Notes: generated by a model not told the origin, from the letters alone. Shown: positions 15,432-24,674, counted from the stretch's first letter. The stretch is 64,000 nt of DNA from Kibdelosporangium banguiense (GCF_017876405.1 NZ_JAGINW010000001.1:9127203-9191202), one strand, 5' to 3'. Made by a program: numbers and translations.

Positions 15432-17177
15432 GTGCTGCTGTGGCGAGCCGCGCTCGTTGCTGTGCTGCTGTGCGGTATCGGGCTGTTGCCATGGCTTTCA
15501 CGGACCGATCCCGCGCTGACGGTCCTCAAGGGACGGTCGTCGGACGTTGATCCCGCCCCGGATGCACTAGCGGCCGTCCGCAACGAACTCGGTCTGGATG
15601 CCGGGCCACTGCGCCTGCTCGCGCAGTGGCTGAGCGGTTTGACACAGGGTGACGCCGGCCGTTCCTGGGTCTCTGGGGCAGAGGTCATGCCGTCGGTGGT
15701 CAACGGCTTCGGAGTCTCGCTGTTGCTGATGGCCGCCGCCCTTGTGGTCGCCGTCGGCACCGCGGGAGCGATCTGCGCCGGTACCTTGCGGCTCGGCTCT
15801 CGCCACCAGTTGGCCGGGCGCGGGTCCGGCGGGAGCGGCGCGGCGATCCTCGCGGCGCTACCCGAGTTTCTCATCGCGTCCGTACTGGCCACTGTCGTCG
15901 GCGTCCAGCTCGGCTGGCTGCCTGCCGTCGGGTGGTACGGGCCTGCCTGGATGGTCCTGCCCGCGCTCGCGCTCGGCCTGCCCGCCGGGGCTGTCCTCGG
16001 ACGCATGCTCAACGACCTGCTGCCCGCGGTTTTCACCGAACCGTGGGCGTTGGCCGCCGCCGCTCGTGGAATTCCCAGCCAGAGCCTCGCGCGGCAGGCA
16101 CTGCGACTCGCCGTGCCCGGGTTGCTGCCGAACCTCGGCCTGTTCGTGGTCGGGCTGACCGGCGGTTCCGTCGCGGTGGAGCAGATCTTCGACATCCCAG
16201 GACTGGGCCAGCTGACTCTGCGCGCCGCGATCGCCCAGGACCTGCCCGTCCTGCAGACCGGCACGCTGGCCCTCGTCCTGCTCGCGGTCATCGCCGGGTT
16301 GTTCGCACGGTTTGGTGCCCGGCTACTGCTCGGACCGGCGCTGCGGGCGGGTGCGTTACAGTCGCTACACCGGCCGGTTCCTCTCACGCCTCGACGCCTT
16401 CCTTTGCTATATGGCGCCGTGCTGCTCGCCGTCGTCGTTGCCGGGCTGCTGCGTGACCCGTTGGCCGTCGATACCGCCTTTCGGCTGCGTGCACCAACCT
16501 GGGCGCATCCCTTTGGCACAGACGCACTTGGCCGCGATGTCCTGGCCCGCGTCGGACACGGCGCGCTCACCACGCTCCTGGTCGCCCTCGCAGTCAGCGC
16601 CGTCTCCCTGGTGGCAGGCGTGCTTTTGGGCGTACTCCCCCGGATATCCGGCGCATTGGTCGACACCGTCAGTGCGGTACCGCCTGTCCTGGCCGGGCTC
16701 CTGGTCGCCGGAATCGCGGGCAGCGGTCCGTTCACACCCGCGATCGCGGTGGCCGTCGTCGCCTGGTCGCCACTGGCGACGCACACGTCCGCCTTGCTCC
16801 GTCACGAACGCGCCACCAGCCATGTCGCCGCCACCCACGCTTTGGGCGCCACTCCCTGGTATGTGCTGTGGCGTCACGTGCTGCCCGCCATCGTGCCGCC
16901 CGTTGTCCGCCACGCGCTGATCCGCATCCCTGGTATCGCGCTTGCGTTGGCAGCGCTGGGTTTCCTCGGCCTGGGCGCGCAGCCCCCAGAACCGGAATGG
17001 GGACTGTTGCTCGCCGAGAACCAGCCATACGCCGAACGCGCCCCATGGGCAGTCCTGGCTCCCGCCGCGGTGCTGGCCCTGCTGGGCGCCTTCGCAGTGA
17101 CCGCGGCAGGCGGAGTGCGATGGCCCGGTTCCGGCAAAGCCGTTGTGGTCACTGACAAGGAGCCTGCATGCCGCTGA
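15432..17177 (+). CDS. Fused DppB-DppC type ABC permease
   Basis: 581 aa from GTG 15432. Two permease halves lie in one chain. The first (~1-290) has the EAA-like loop EPWALAAAARGIPSQSLARQ; the second (~300-575) begins with the DppC hallmark HPFGTDALGRDVLARV and has its EAA-like loop at SHVAATHALGATPWYVLW. Family members are normally two separate genes. No ATPase gene is adjacent, so it must borrow one or the system has lost it. The last 10 bases overlap the MFS gene. Confidence 0.88.
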   Translation: MLLWRAALVAVLLCGIGLLPWLSRTDPALTVLKGRSSDVDPAPDALAAVRNELGLDAGPLRLLAQWLSGLTQGDAGRSWVSGAEVMPSVVNGFGVSLLLMAAALVVAVGTAGAICAGTLRLGSRHQLAGRGSGGSGAAILAALPEFLIASVLATVVGVQLGWLPAVGWYGPAWMVLPALALGLPAGAVLGRMLNDLLPAVFTEPWALAAAARGIPSQSLARQALRLAVPGLLPNLGLFVVGLTGGSVAVEQIFDIPGLGQLTLRAAIAQDLPVLQTGTLALVLLAVIAGLFARFGARLLLGPALRAGALQSLHRPVPLTPRRLPLLYGAVLLAVVVAGLLRDPLAVDTAFRLRAPTWAHPFGTDALGRDVLARVGHGALTTLLVALAVSAVSLVAGVLLGVLPRISGALVDTVSAVPPVLAGLLVAGIAGSGPFTPAIAVAVVAWSPLATHTSALLRHERATSHVAATHALGATPWYVLWRHVLPAIVPPVVRHALIRIPGIALALAALGFLGLGAQPPEPEWGLLLAENQPYAERAPWAVLAPAAVLALLGAFAVTAAGGVRWPGSGKAVVVTDKEPACR

Positions 17178-18394
17178 CCTCCCAGAGCCGCAAGCAGACT
17201 TGGCGCACGCTCCCCCGGCTCCTGCGGTTGCTGATCCTGACCCAGTTCGCCTTCAACATCGGCTTCTTCGCCGTGCTGCCGTTCCTGGCCGTGCACCTGG
17301 GGACATCCATCGGCATGGCAGGCTGGCTCGTCGGGTTTGTGCTGGGCTTACGCACCTTCAGCCAGCAAGGGTTATTCGTCGTCGGCGGCGCTCTCACCGA
17401 CCGCTACGGCGTACGTCCCATAGTGCTCACCGGCTGCGTCATACGTATCGCCGGCTTCGTCTGGCTTGGCTTCGCACAAGAGACCATGACTGTCATCGGC
17501 GCCGTGCTGCTTGTCGGCTTCGCCGCCGCATTGTTCTCCCCCGCCGTGGAGTCCGAGGTCGCCCGGCAGGCAGTGTGCTGGGAACAGGAAACCGGCGGTT
17601 CACGTACCCACGTGCTGGCGCTGCTCACGGTCGCAGGCCAGGCCGGAGCGTTCACCGGCCCCTTGCTTGGCGCGCTGCTGCTCACAGTGGACTTCCGCGT
17701 AGTATGCCTGGCCGGCGCCGGAGTGTTCGTTATCGTCTTATGCGGACACGCATGGCTCTTGCCACAGCACATTCCCGGCCGCCCCAAGACACGCGGCCGT
17801 GGCGGTATAGGTCCTTTGCGGCGCAACCGCCGCTTCCTTGCCGTGTGCACTGCGTATGGGGCCTATCTGCTCGCATACAACCAGCTCTATCTCGCCCTGC
17901 CAGACGAAGTACAGCGCGTGGCGGGCTCTCAAACATCCCTCGCGTGGCTGTTCGCACTGTCCTCACTGCTGGTCGTGTGCGCCCAGCTGCCCGTCACCCG
18001 CTGGGTGACAGACCGGCTCGACTTACGGCGCTCCATGGCCGCCGGACTGCTGCTCATCGCAGCCGGGTTCGCAGTCGTGGCCGCAACACAGCACGCCGCT
18101 TTGGGACTCGCGCCCGCCGCAGCCTTCGTCCTCCTGCTCACCGTCGGCCAGATGCTCGTCGCCCCGGCCGCCCGCGCCTGGATCCCCGACCTCGCCGAGA
18201 CCGGCAGACTCGGCCTCTACACCGGCGCGATGTCCTCCTTGTCCGGCCTGATCGTGCTCGCCGGCAGCGCGGCCACCGGAACCCTGCTCGACCTGAACGT
18301 GCCCCCGGCCGTGCCCTGGCTCGCCCTCGCCGCGGTCACCGCACTCCCCATCATCCTGCTGCCGTCCACCAGGCCCCCTCAGCATCAACGGTGA
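17168..18394 (+). CDS. MFS transporter, probable metallophore/drug exporter
   Basis: 408 aa from ATG 17168 with AAGGAG upstream, about 12 membrane helices. The signature between helices 2 and 3 is partly kept (GGALTDRYGVRPIV, i.e. G-x-L-x-D-R-x-G). It resembles single-component efflux carriers (DHA1 type). The 10-bp overlap with the permease fixes it in the same operon; import permease plus MFS exporter is the usual set for metallophore secretion and uptake, but no metallophore synthesis gene is present here. Confidence 0.85.
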   Translation: MPLTSQSRKQTWRTLPRLLRLLILTQFAFNIGFFAVLPFLAVHLGTSIGMAGWLVGFVLGLRTFSQQGLFVVGGALTDRYGVRPIVLTGCVIRIAGFVWLGFAQETMTVIGAVLLVGFAAALFSPAVESEVARQAVCWEQETGGSRTHVLALLTVAGQAGAFTGPLLGALLLTVDFRVVCLAGAGVFVIVLCGHAWLLPQHIPGRPKTRGRGGIGPLRRNRRFLAVCTAYGAYLLAYNQLYLALPDEVQRVAGSQTSLAWLFALSSLLVVCAQLPVTRWVTDRLDLRRSMAAGLLLIAAGFAVVAATQHAALGLAPAAAFVLLLTVGQMLVAPAARAWIPDLAETGRLGLYTGAMSSLSGLIVLAGSAATGTLLDLNVPPAVPWLALAAVTALPIILLPSTRPPQHQR

Positions 18395-18428
18395 TCACCA
18401 GCACATCACCCTCGACCCACTGGAGGCG

Positions 18429-19367
18429 TCATGCCTGTCCTTGCTCAAGCCGGGTGGACAACCATCGTCCATCGTGGACGGCAGCACGGATCTGCCCGAC
18501 GAGTTCGCGGGCGACAACCTCGACCGCGGCCGTGACACGGCCAGCGCGTGGCATACCCAGCACGATCGAACGCCAGACCTCAGGCTCACACAGCGGAGCC
18601 GCGCTGAGCGTGCCGCCCTCGATTTCGTCGGCGATGCCGACCGCGGGCAGAATGGTCCAGCCGTGACCGCCTCGAACGAAGTGTTTCTGCAGAGACATCG
18701 AGTTCGTCTGGACCGCGACCTCGATGTCGGTCTCAGCCTGGCGGGCGGCCCTGGTGATCAAGGCGTGCAGGGCGTGCCCGGTGGCCGGCATGACGAGAGG
18801 GTGCGCCGCAGCCTCAGCGAAGGTGACGGGACGCGTGGCGTCCAGGCGTTCGGACGGGGGCGCGACGACCCAGAGTTGCTCGCGCACCAAGGGAGTCACG
18901 TTCAGCGACGGGGTGCTGGTCAGGTTGTAGAGCAGGCTCAGGTCCAGATCGCCGTCGTCGAGCCATTGCTGCAGATGTCCGGAGTAGGCGGTCAGCACAC
19001 GCAGTTCGATACCGGGGTGGTCCCGTAGCACCGCGGAGACCAAGGGTTCAGCAAGAAGTTCGGCGGCACTTTCGAGCAGCCCGACCGTGACGATTCCGGT
19101 GATGACACCCTGGGTCGGAGCCAACTCCGCGCGAGCACGATCAAGCTCGGTGAGGGCGCGCCGGGCACGCTCGGCAAGATTCACACCGGCTTCAGTCGGG
19201 CGCATGCCCTGCCGGGTCCGCTCGAACAGCGGCACACCCAGTTCCTGCTCCAGCGTCCTGATCTGCCGGGTAACCGCCGGTTGCACCAGATGCAACAGCT
19301 CGGCCGCCCGGGTCACGCTGCCGACCTCCACGACCGTCACCAGCGCCTTGAGCTGCTTGAGATCCAT
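18429..19367 (-). CDS. LysR-family regulator
   Basis: 312 aa from ATG 19367 (CCGGAGGGCGC upstream). The winged HTH is residues 1-60 (LKALVTVVEVGSVTRAAELL, then VTRQIRTLEQELGVPLFERT); the remainder is a periplasmic-binding-type effector domain. It is convergent with the MFS gene and 114 bp downstream of the phosphatase operon, so no neighbour is an obvious target. The overlapping upstream open frame is ignored because of the ribosome site. Confidence 0.9.
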   Translation of the reverse strand: MDLKQLKALVTVVEVGSVTRAAELLHLVQPAVTRQIRTLEQELGVPLFERTRQGMRPTEAGVNLAERARRALTELDRARAELAPTQGVITGIVTVGLLESAAELLAEPLVSAVLRDHPGIELRVLTAYSGHLQQWLDDGDLDLSLLYNLTSTPSLNVTPLVREQLWVVAPPSERLDATRPVTFAEAAAHPLVMPATGHALHALITRAARQAETDIEVAVQTNSMSLQKHFVRGGHGWTILPAVGIADEIEGGTLSAAPLCEPEVWRSIVLGMPRAGRVTAAVEVVARELVGQIRAAVHDGRWLSTRLEQGQA

Positions 19368-19480
19368 CAGCGCCCTCCGGTCATCCCAGCCAGGCATGCC
19401 AGTATGACGAATCGGCATTTCACACGCCTTGACATCAGCACTCATGATAGCCATGGACCGGAACACTGCCCGAGAGGAAC

Positions 19481-20230
19481 TCAGCCCTCGGTGAAATGGA
19501 CATCCAGTGCGACGATGGAAAGGTTGTCCGGTGCGCCGTCATCGAACGACGCGTCCCGCAGCCCGAGGGCGAGATCCCGCAACCGGCGTTCCCGACAGAG
19601 TTTGCGGAAGTGAGACGCCTCCAGCACGCCGGTGATCCCGTCGGTACACAGCAGCAACCGTGTGCGAGAACCGCTGTACGGCACCTCCACGACGTGAGCT
19701 GAGACGGGGGTGTCCGGTGGGTCGCCGATCGCCTGGGTCACGACGCTGGTCGACTGACCAGCCGGGTTCAGCACCGCGTCGTCGGTGCTGACCTGCTCGA
19801 CGAAGCCATCGGTGATCTGGTACACGCGGCTGTCCCCGACGTTGAAGCACAGCACCCGCTCGCGCTGCAGGATCACCCCGGCGACGGTCGTGCCCATTCC
19901 CTGCGTCTCGGCGCTGGCGCCTGCCTGAGCGTTCACCTTCGCGCTGACTGCCCTGAGCCCTTCGGCGACCCCGTCCACATCTGTCCACTGAGGATAGCCG
20001 GCGGCGATGTGTGCCAACGCGAGCCGGCTGGCCAGCATTCCTGCGGCATGCCCGCCGAGACCGTCCGCGACCGCACATACCAAGGGCGGAGCGAACACCG
20101 ACCGCATCTCGACCACCTGGGCCCGCGGCGTCTGGCTGATCCACTCGAACATCAGCACCGCGTCCTCGTTGGCCTGACGCACCAGGCCACGCCCGGTCAG
20201 CGCTACCCCGCGAACCAGCCCCCGCGTCAT
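19481..20230 (-). CDS. PP2C-family Ser/Thr protein phosphatase
   Basis: 249 aa. The PP2C metal-binding motifs are all present: GLVRQANEDAVL near the start, VADGLGGHAAG near 55, FNVGDSRVY, LLLCTDGI and DGAPDNLSIVAL at the end. It is soluble, with no membrane segment. It removes phosphate from Ser/Thr and is the natural counterpart of the kinase encoded in the same operon. Its start overlaps the FHA gene stop by 4 bp (ATGA), and it is the last gene of the seven-gene unit. Confidence 0.93.
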   Translation of the reverse strand: MTRGLVRGVALTGRGLVRQANEDAVLMFEWISQTPRAQVVEMRSVFAPPLVCAVADGLGGHAAGMLASRLALAHIAAGYPQWTDVDGVAEGLRAVSAKVNAQAGASAETQGMGTTVAGVILQRERVLCFNVGDSRVYQITDGFVEQVSTDDAVLNPAGQSTSVVTQAIGDPPDTPVSAHVVEVPYSGSRTRLLLCTDGITGVLEASHFRKLCRERRLRDLALGLRDASFDDGAPDNLSIVALDVHFTEG

Positions 20231-20778
20231 GTCCGGTCCTCGGCCGACCGCACGACCGCCTTCAGATCCGCCGCGAACCGGAGCTGGTCACCGTCCCGCA
20301 ACGGGACCGGCTCGTTGGGCGTGAGCTTGCGGGAGTTGACGAACGTGCCGTTGGTGGACGACTGGTCCCGGACGTACAGCGTCGAGTCTGTGGACCACAG
20401 CACGGCGTGGCGCCGGGATATGTTGTCGTAGTGCCGCACTTGCGGGACAAGCGGCCCGCAGTCCTCGGCCCGGCCGATCCAGACCTCCGCGGGACCGATC
20501 TCCACTGTGCCCCAGGGAAATTCGACCACGGGCAGCCGCCGTTCGGGCATGACGTCGTGCCGCGTCATCGGCGCCGGTGCGGCACCTAGCGAGTGCACCG
20601 GGCAGCCCTCGTCGTCGAGTTCCATGCCGCATCCCGGTTGCGGGCAGAGACTCGGCGGATCGGGGGTTTCCGCCACTTCCGGCGGCACGTCGGGAACAAG
20701 GAATTCCATGCAGTCCGGGCACAACCGGCGCGTGGTCTCCCCCATCGGCCCGTGCACCGGGCATCTCATGGCCGCCAT
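20227..20778 (-). CDS. FHA-domain protein with N-terminal zinc-ribbon motifs
   Basis: 183 aa from ATG 20778 (GGAGGGTGTCTC upstream). Residues ~5-65 hold paired Cys/His motifs (MRCPVHG ... LCPDC, then LCPQPGCG ... GCPVH), a likely double zinc ribbon. Residues ~95-175 are an FHA domain with the phospho-Thr contacts IGRAEDCG, ISRRHAVL and SSTNGTFVN. FHA domains read phosphothreonine. Set between a kinase and a phosphatase in one operon, it probably is the phospho-reader that assembles the complex. It overlaps the radical SAM gene by 13 bp. Confidence 0.92.
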   Translation of the reverse strand: MAAMRCPVHGPMGETTRRLCPDCMEFLVPDVPPEVAETPDPPSLCPQPGCGMELDDEGCPVHSLGAAPAPMTRHDVMPERRLPVVEFPWGTVEIGPAEVWIGRAEDCGPLVPQVRHYDNISRRHAVLWSTDSTLYVRDQSSTNGTFVNSRKLTPNEPVPLRDGDQLRFAADLKAVVRSAEDRT

Positions 20779-21410
20779 GAGACACCCTCCAGCCGGATCC
20801 CGCGATCCGCGAGCATTCGTTCTACTTTGGACATCGCACTGCGCCCGGGCACCCCGATCAGCCAGATCCGCTCGTCGGCCACCTGAACCTGGATCGCCGG
20901 GGCGCTCGTCTCGGCCGACACCCACTCGTCATAACGGCTGTGTCCCAGCTCGGACAACGGAATCAGCCGCTGGTTGGCCGAACCCCGCCACACCAGATCC
21001 GTCGGCTCGCCCGCCCGGTAGGGACCGGTGACCAGTGCGTCGAGCGACCGGTACACCTCCGGGCACCGATCGGCGAACTCGTTCTCCTCGACACCGGTGT
21101 AGCACAACAGATCCCAGCCATACTCCCGCTGGAAACCGGCCAGCCCAGCGACCAGTTCGCTCAGCGCGGCAGGCTGTTCGGATGGTTCCCCACCACTGAT
21201 CGTGACACCGGCGACTCCGGCGGGATCGACGGTGCCGCACCAGTCCAGTACCGCGGCGACCGCAACCTCGGTCTCCTGGTCGGCGGGCCACGTGTCCCGG
21301 GACACGCAACCAGGACAAGCGATCGTGCACCCCTGGGTCCAGATACCGATCCGGCGGCCGGGGCCCAGGGCGGTGACCGGGTGGTGGATCCGGGACAGAC
21401 GCAGCCTCAT
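20766..21410 (-). CDS. NrdG-like radical SAM protein
   Basis: 214 aa. The radical SAM cluster motif is CTIACPGC at residues 28-35 (C-x3-C-x2-C), followed by TISGGEP near 70 for SAM binding. It is the short activase type, like anaerobic ribonucleotide reductase activase NrdG or pyruvate formate-lyase activase, which make a glycyl radical on a partner enzyme. No glycyl-radical enzyme is encoded in the window. The C-terminal ~60 residues (EWVSAETSAPAIQVQVADER...) are not typical of NrdG. It overlaps the AAA+ gene by 4 bp and the FHA gene by 13 bp, so it belongs to this unit. Confidence 0.85.
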   Translation of the reverse strand: MRLRLSRIHHPVTALGPGRRIGIWTQGCTIACPGCVSRDTWPADQETEVAVAAVLDWCGTVDPAGVAGVTISGGEPSEQPAALSELVAGLAGFQREYGWDLLCYTGVEENEFADRCPEVYRSLDALVTGPYRAGEPTDLVWRGSANQRLIPLSELGHSRYDEWVSAETSAPAIQVQVADERIWLIGVPGRSAMSKVERMLADRGIRLEGVSWRP

Positions 21411-23242
21411 CCCAGCACCAGCCGCCAGTTCTGGCCGTCCTGCTCGATGTCCTCGATCAGGACCGTGTCGCCCGGCGCGGGCGGGTGTGCGAAAAGGTGC
21501 CGGGCCAACGGGTTTACCAGGTGCTTCTCGATCGCCGAGATGATGCCGCGGCCACCGTTGGACAGGTCGTAGGTCGCCTGGTCGCGCAGTTCGGTCCGGG
21601 CCTGATCGGAGAACTTCAGCGTGGCCTCGTACCGGCGTGCCACGGTGGCGGCGACCCGCTCGATGGCCCGGTCGGCCAGTTCGGCGGCGACGTGTTCGCG
21701 GACGAAGTCGAACACCACGATGCTCTGCTGGACCCGGTTGAACAGCTCGGGCCGGCCGAGGAAGGTACGGAAGAACAGCTCGATGTGGCTGCGGACGAGC
21801 TCCTCGATCTGCGGCAGGTCCTGTTCGGCCGTCACGTTCACGCGGGGCTTGCCGTCGTCGTCGGGCACGATGATGCCGAGGTTCGTGGTGAACACGATGA
21901 GCGCCTCGGTGAAGTAGACCGTGCCGCCCTGCCCGTCGGTGAGCCTGCCGTCGTCCAGGATCTGCAGGAATTTGTCCAGCAGCCGCGGATGCGCCTTCTC
22001 GATCTCGTCGAACAGCACGACCCGGAACGGCTGCTGGCGGATGCCGTTGGTCAGCTCGCCACCCGCGTCGTGCCCGACGAACCCCGGTGGCGCGCCGATC
22101 AGGCGGGCCTCCGCGTGCTCGGCGGAGAACTCGCTCATGTCGAACCGCAGGTAGGCTTTCTCGTCGCCGAACAGCAACTCTGCCAAGGCTTTCGCCAGCT
22201 CGGTCTTGCCGACACCGGTCGGCCCGGCGAACAACAGCACACCGCGGGGCATGTTGCGGCTGGTGGTCTGCGCCCCGGCGAGCCCGGTCACCGATCGGGC
22301 GAGGATGTCCAGTGCCCGGCGGACCGCGTCCGGCTGCCCCAGAACCCGTTGTCCCAGCGTGGTTTCCGCCTGCATCAGCCGTTCACGCATGGCGTCGCCC
22401 TGCCAGGGGTTGTCCGGCACGCCGACGCGGTACGCGCGGATGGCGTCGTCGACCTGCTCGGCGCCGATGCCCGCCGCGTTGGAAAGCCGGACCACGTCCC
22501 GCATACTGCGAATGCGCATGCCGTGGCTGGATTCGGCGAACCGCCGCACCAGCCGGTCCCGATCCTCTTGCTGGGTGGGGGCGTCGGGCAACGCCTCGAT
22601 CAGGTCCCCGGCGGTGCGCAGCCGCGCCGCCAGGTCCGGCTCGGGGATCGCGGTGATGCGCAGTGTGTGGTTGCCGGTGACGAACCAGGACGGCAGATCG
22701 TGTTCCCGGTCCAGCACCCAGAACACCGTGTTGTAGGCGGATCCGACCGGGGTGGACCGGTAGGCGAGCCGGTCGGCCGCGGACATCAGCAGCCGCTCCT
22801 CGGGCGAGAGCATCTCGCCGAAGAACAGCCGCGCGGCGTCGGCGAGGACCAATGCCACGGGTGGCTGGTCGGCCCGGCGCCGCTCCGGATCCACCACCGC
22901 GGTCAGCAGATCACGCAGCGACGTCAACGGAAGCTGGCGGTTCGGCTCGACACCGGCGTCCCGAAGCAGCTGCGTGACCGCAGGCACTTGTTGCCTCGGG
23001 GCGACCACTTCGACACCCACGCCGGTGTAATACGCCAGCATGGCGCCATATCCGCGGGCCTCGGCAACGCTCCACAACCCTTCCAACAGGGTCATGAAGC
23101 GGATCCGGCCGTCGCTGGCGGGGTCGGGCAACCGGTACAGGTCGTGCACGTTGCCGGTGAGCAGGATCTGGGGGTGCGCGCAGAGCGCGAGGTCGACCTC
23201 ACGCAACCAGGGTGGCCGCTCTTCGGCCGATGGTGACGTCAC
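21407..23242 (-). CDS. ClpB/ClpA-like AAA+ ATPase
   Basis: 611 aa. The C-terminal half is a Clp D2-type AAA+ module: Walker A GPTGVGKT (340-347), GAPPGFVGHDAGG pore-loop region (~384-395), Walker B VVLFDEIEKAHP (DE at 412-413), and a small Clp-type lid domain after ~520. Residues 1-220 look like a second AAA-like fold without a P-loop (ILLTGNVHDLY near 26, VALVLADAARLFF near 129, ITAIPEPDLAARL near 196). No ClpP-binding loop was identified. Likely an unfoldase or remodelling motor. It starts with a 4-bp overlap after the coiled-coil gene. Confidence 0.9.
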   Translation of the reverse strand: MTSPSAEERPPWLREVDLALCAHPQILLTGNVHDLYRLPDPASDGRIRFMTLLEGLWSVAEARGYGAMLAYYTGVGVEVVAPRQQVPAVTQLLRDAGVEPNRQLPLTSLRDLLTAVVDPERRRADQPPVALVLADAARLFFGEMLSPEERLLMSAADRLAYRSTPVGSAYNTVFWVLDREHDLPSWFVTGNHTLRITAIPEPDLAARLRTAGDLIEALPDAPTQQEDRDRLVRRFAESSHGMRIRSMRDVVRLSNAAGIGAEQVDDAIRAYRVGVPDNPWQGDAMRERLMQAETTLGQRVLGQPDAVRRALDILARSVTGLAGAQTTSRNMPRGVLLFAGPTGVGKTELAKALAELLFGDEKAYLRFDMSEFSAEHAEARLIGAPPGFVGHDAGGELTNGIRQQPFRVVLFDEIEKAHPRLLDKFLQILDDGRLTDGQGGTVYFTEALIVFTTNLGIIVPDDDGKPRVNVTAEQDLPQIEELVRSHIELFFRTFLGRPELFNRVQQSIVVFDFVREHVAAELADRAIERVAATVARRYEATLKFSDQARTELRDQATYDLSNGGRGIISAIEKHLVNPLARHLFAHPPAPGDTVLIEDIEQDGQNWRLVLG

Positions 23243-24654
23243 AGGTTCCTCTCCTGGTACCGGACTTGCTGGGCTTGCTGGCGGGCCACGGGCAGCAGCT
23301 CGTCGGCGACCGTGGCCACGGCGAGGGTGCCTGGCGGCCGCGCGCCCAGCTCGGTCGACTTGACCCCGTGCCGGCGCAGCCGGGCGAGCAGGGTCGGGTA
23401 GTCGTCACAGAAACTCTTCTGGGCGTCGGTGTCTTCACCGGTGGCACGAACGGGCTTGCCCGCACTCCGGACTACCTGGGTACGGACGGCCTCACGGTCG
23501 CGGTCCAGCAAGACCTTGAGGCCGTAGCCTTCGGCGTTCGGGAGGTTCGTGTACGCGACGCCTTGGTCGGCCAGTACCGTCTCGAAGCCCTCACTCACCT
23601 CGTAACCCAGTTCTGCGAAGCTCATCCGGAGCGCGCCCGCGACCAGTTTGCGGCGGAAGGCCAAATCGGCCTGCTCGGCCACGTCCGCGACCTTGCCGGC
23701 CAGATCCGCCGGGACCTCGGCAGCGCGTGAGTTGATCAGACCGTCGATGTCCCGTTGCAGCGCGTGGGCCGCGTTCTGGTCGGCGGCCGGATCGGTGAGC
23801 AGGACCTCGACCTTGGCCCTCAACGCTTGCAATGCGATGCGGGCCGCGGCGACCCGCTCGGTCTGCTCCGCCAGTCTTGCGACTCTGCCCGCGAGATCCG
23901 TTGGGACGGCGGCGGCACGTGCGCTGATCAGCCCATCGATCTCACCGCACAGAGCCTCCACCGCGTCGTGGTCGGCGGCCGGATCGACCACAATGACCTC
24001 AACCCGTGTCCGTAGGAGCTTGAGTGCGGTATGGGCCTCGGCGACCCGCTCGGCCGCCTGCTTCTCGCGGCGAATCCTCTTCTCCAAGTCGGCAAGCAGC
24101 ATCCGGGCGCGGGGTTCCGGCACATCCCCGAGGATCTCGGCCGCCAGCCGGTCGCAGGCTCGCCGCGTCTGCTGGGAAGCCTCGGCCGGCAGGTTCGCCA
24201 GCAGCTTGGCCACCCGCTCCGCCCTGGCCTTCGCTCGCTCCCCGTCCTCGACCTCCACATCCACTGTGGACGATTCGGCTCGGGTCACCGGCCGGTCGTA
24301 GGTCATCGGGGCGGCCACCGGTGCATCGGCGGTACGCAACTGTTCGGCCTGGAGCCGTTGCGCCCGCGCGACCGACTCACGAAGCCGGTTGCGGTGGGAC
24401 GCCAGAATGGCCTCGGCGTCCGCGGTCGCCCGTTCGAGTTTGGTCCGTGACGAGTTGGCGCGGGCGCGTTGCCCGGCGGGAACCTCTTCCACCAAGTCAC
24501 CGTAGACGCTGCGGTAAGCACGGGCTTCCGCCTGCAGCGCGGCCAGTTCCGCACGGACCGAGGCGTATTGTTCCCACGCGGCGCGCTGTTCGCGGCGCCG
24601 CTGCACCTCCGCCGACTCCACCACCACGTAACTGGCGGCGGTCACACTGCTCAC
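23239..24654 (-). CDS. Coiled-coil protein with internal tandem repeat
   Basis: 471 aa from GTG 24654, with GGAGG 7 bases upstream. Residues ~10-210 are charged helix (coiled coil). Residues ~205-330 hold two ~70-residue repeats, each with VEV...DPAAD, then EIDGLI or DIDGLI, then RAA-VP-DLAG. The C-terminal ~140 residues form a separate globular part (LRMSFAELGYEVSEGFETVL ... GYGLKVLLDRDRE). I do not recognise the family. Position between the kinase and the AAA+ ATPase suggests a scaffold or adaptor. There is a 20-bp gap to the kinase stop and a 4-bp overlap with the AAA+ gene. Confidence 0.8.
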   Translation of the reverse strand: MSSVTAASYVVVESAEVQRRREQRAAWEQYASVRAELAALQAEARAYRSVYGDLVEEVPAGQRARANSSRTKLERATADAEAILASHRNRLRESVARAQRLQAEQLRTADAPVAAPMTYDRPVTRAESSTVDVEVEDGERAKARAERVAKLLANLPAEASQQTRRACDRLAAEILGDVPEPRARMLLADLEKRIRREKQAAERVAEAHTALKLLRTRVEVIVVDPAADHDAVEALCGEIDGLISARAAAVPTDLAGRVARLAEQTERVAAARIALQALRAKVEVLLTDPAADQNAAHALQRDIDGLINSRAAEVPADLAGKVADVAEQADLAFRRKLVAGALRMSFAELGYEVSEGFETVLADQGVAYTNLPNAEGYGLKVLLDRDREAVRTQVVRSAGKPVRATGEDTDAQKSFCDDYPTLLARLRRHGVKSTELGARPPGTLAVATVADELLPVARQQAQQVRYQERNL

Positions 24655-24674
24655 GTTCGTGCCTCCATTGCGGT

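Noticed and set aside
21485..23236. Plus-strand open frame of ~580 codons across the AAA+ gene
   Set aside because: Shadow of the AAA+ gene with Walker A and B; low-complexity Arg/Gly/His-rich text.
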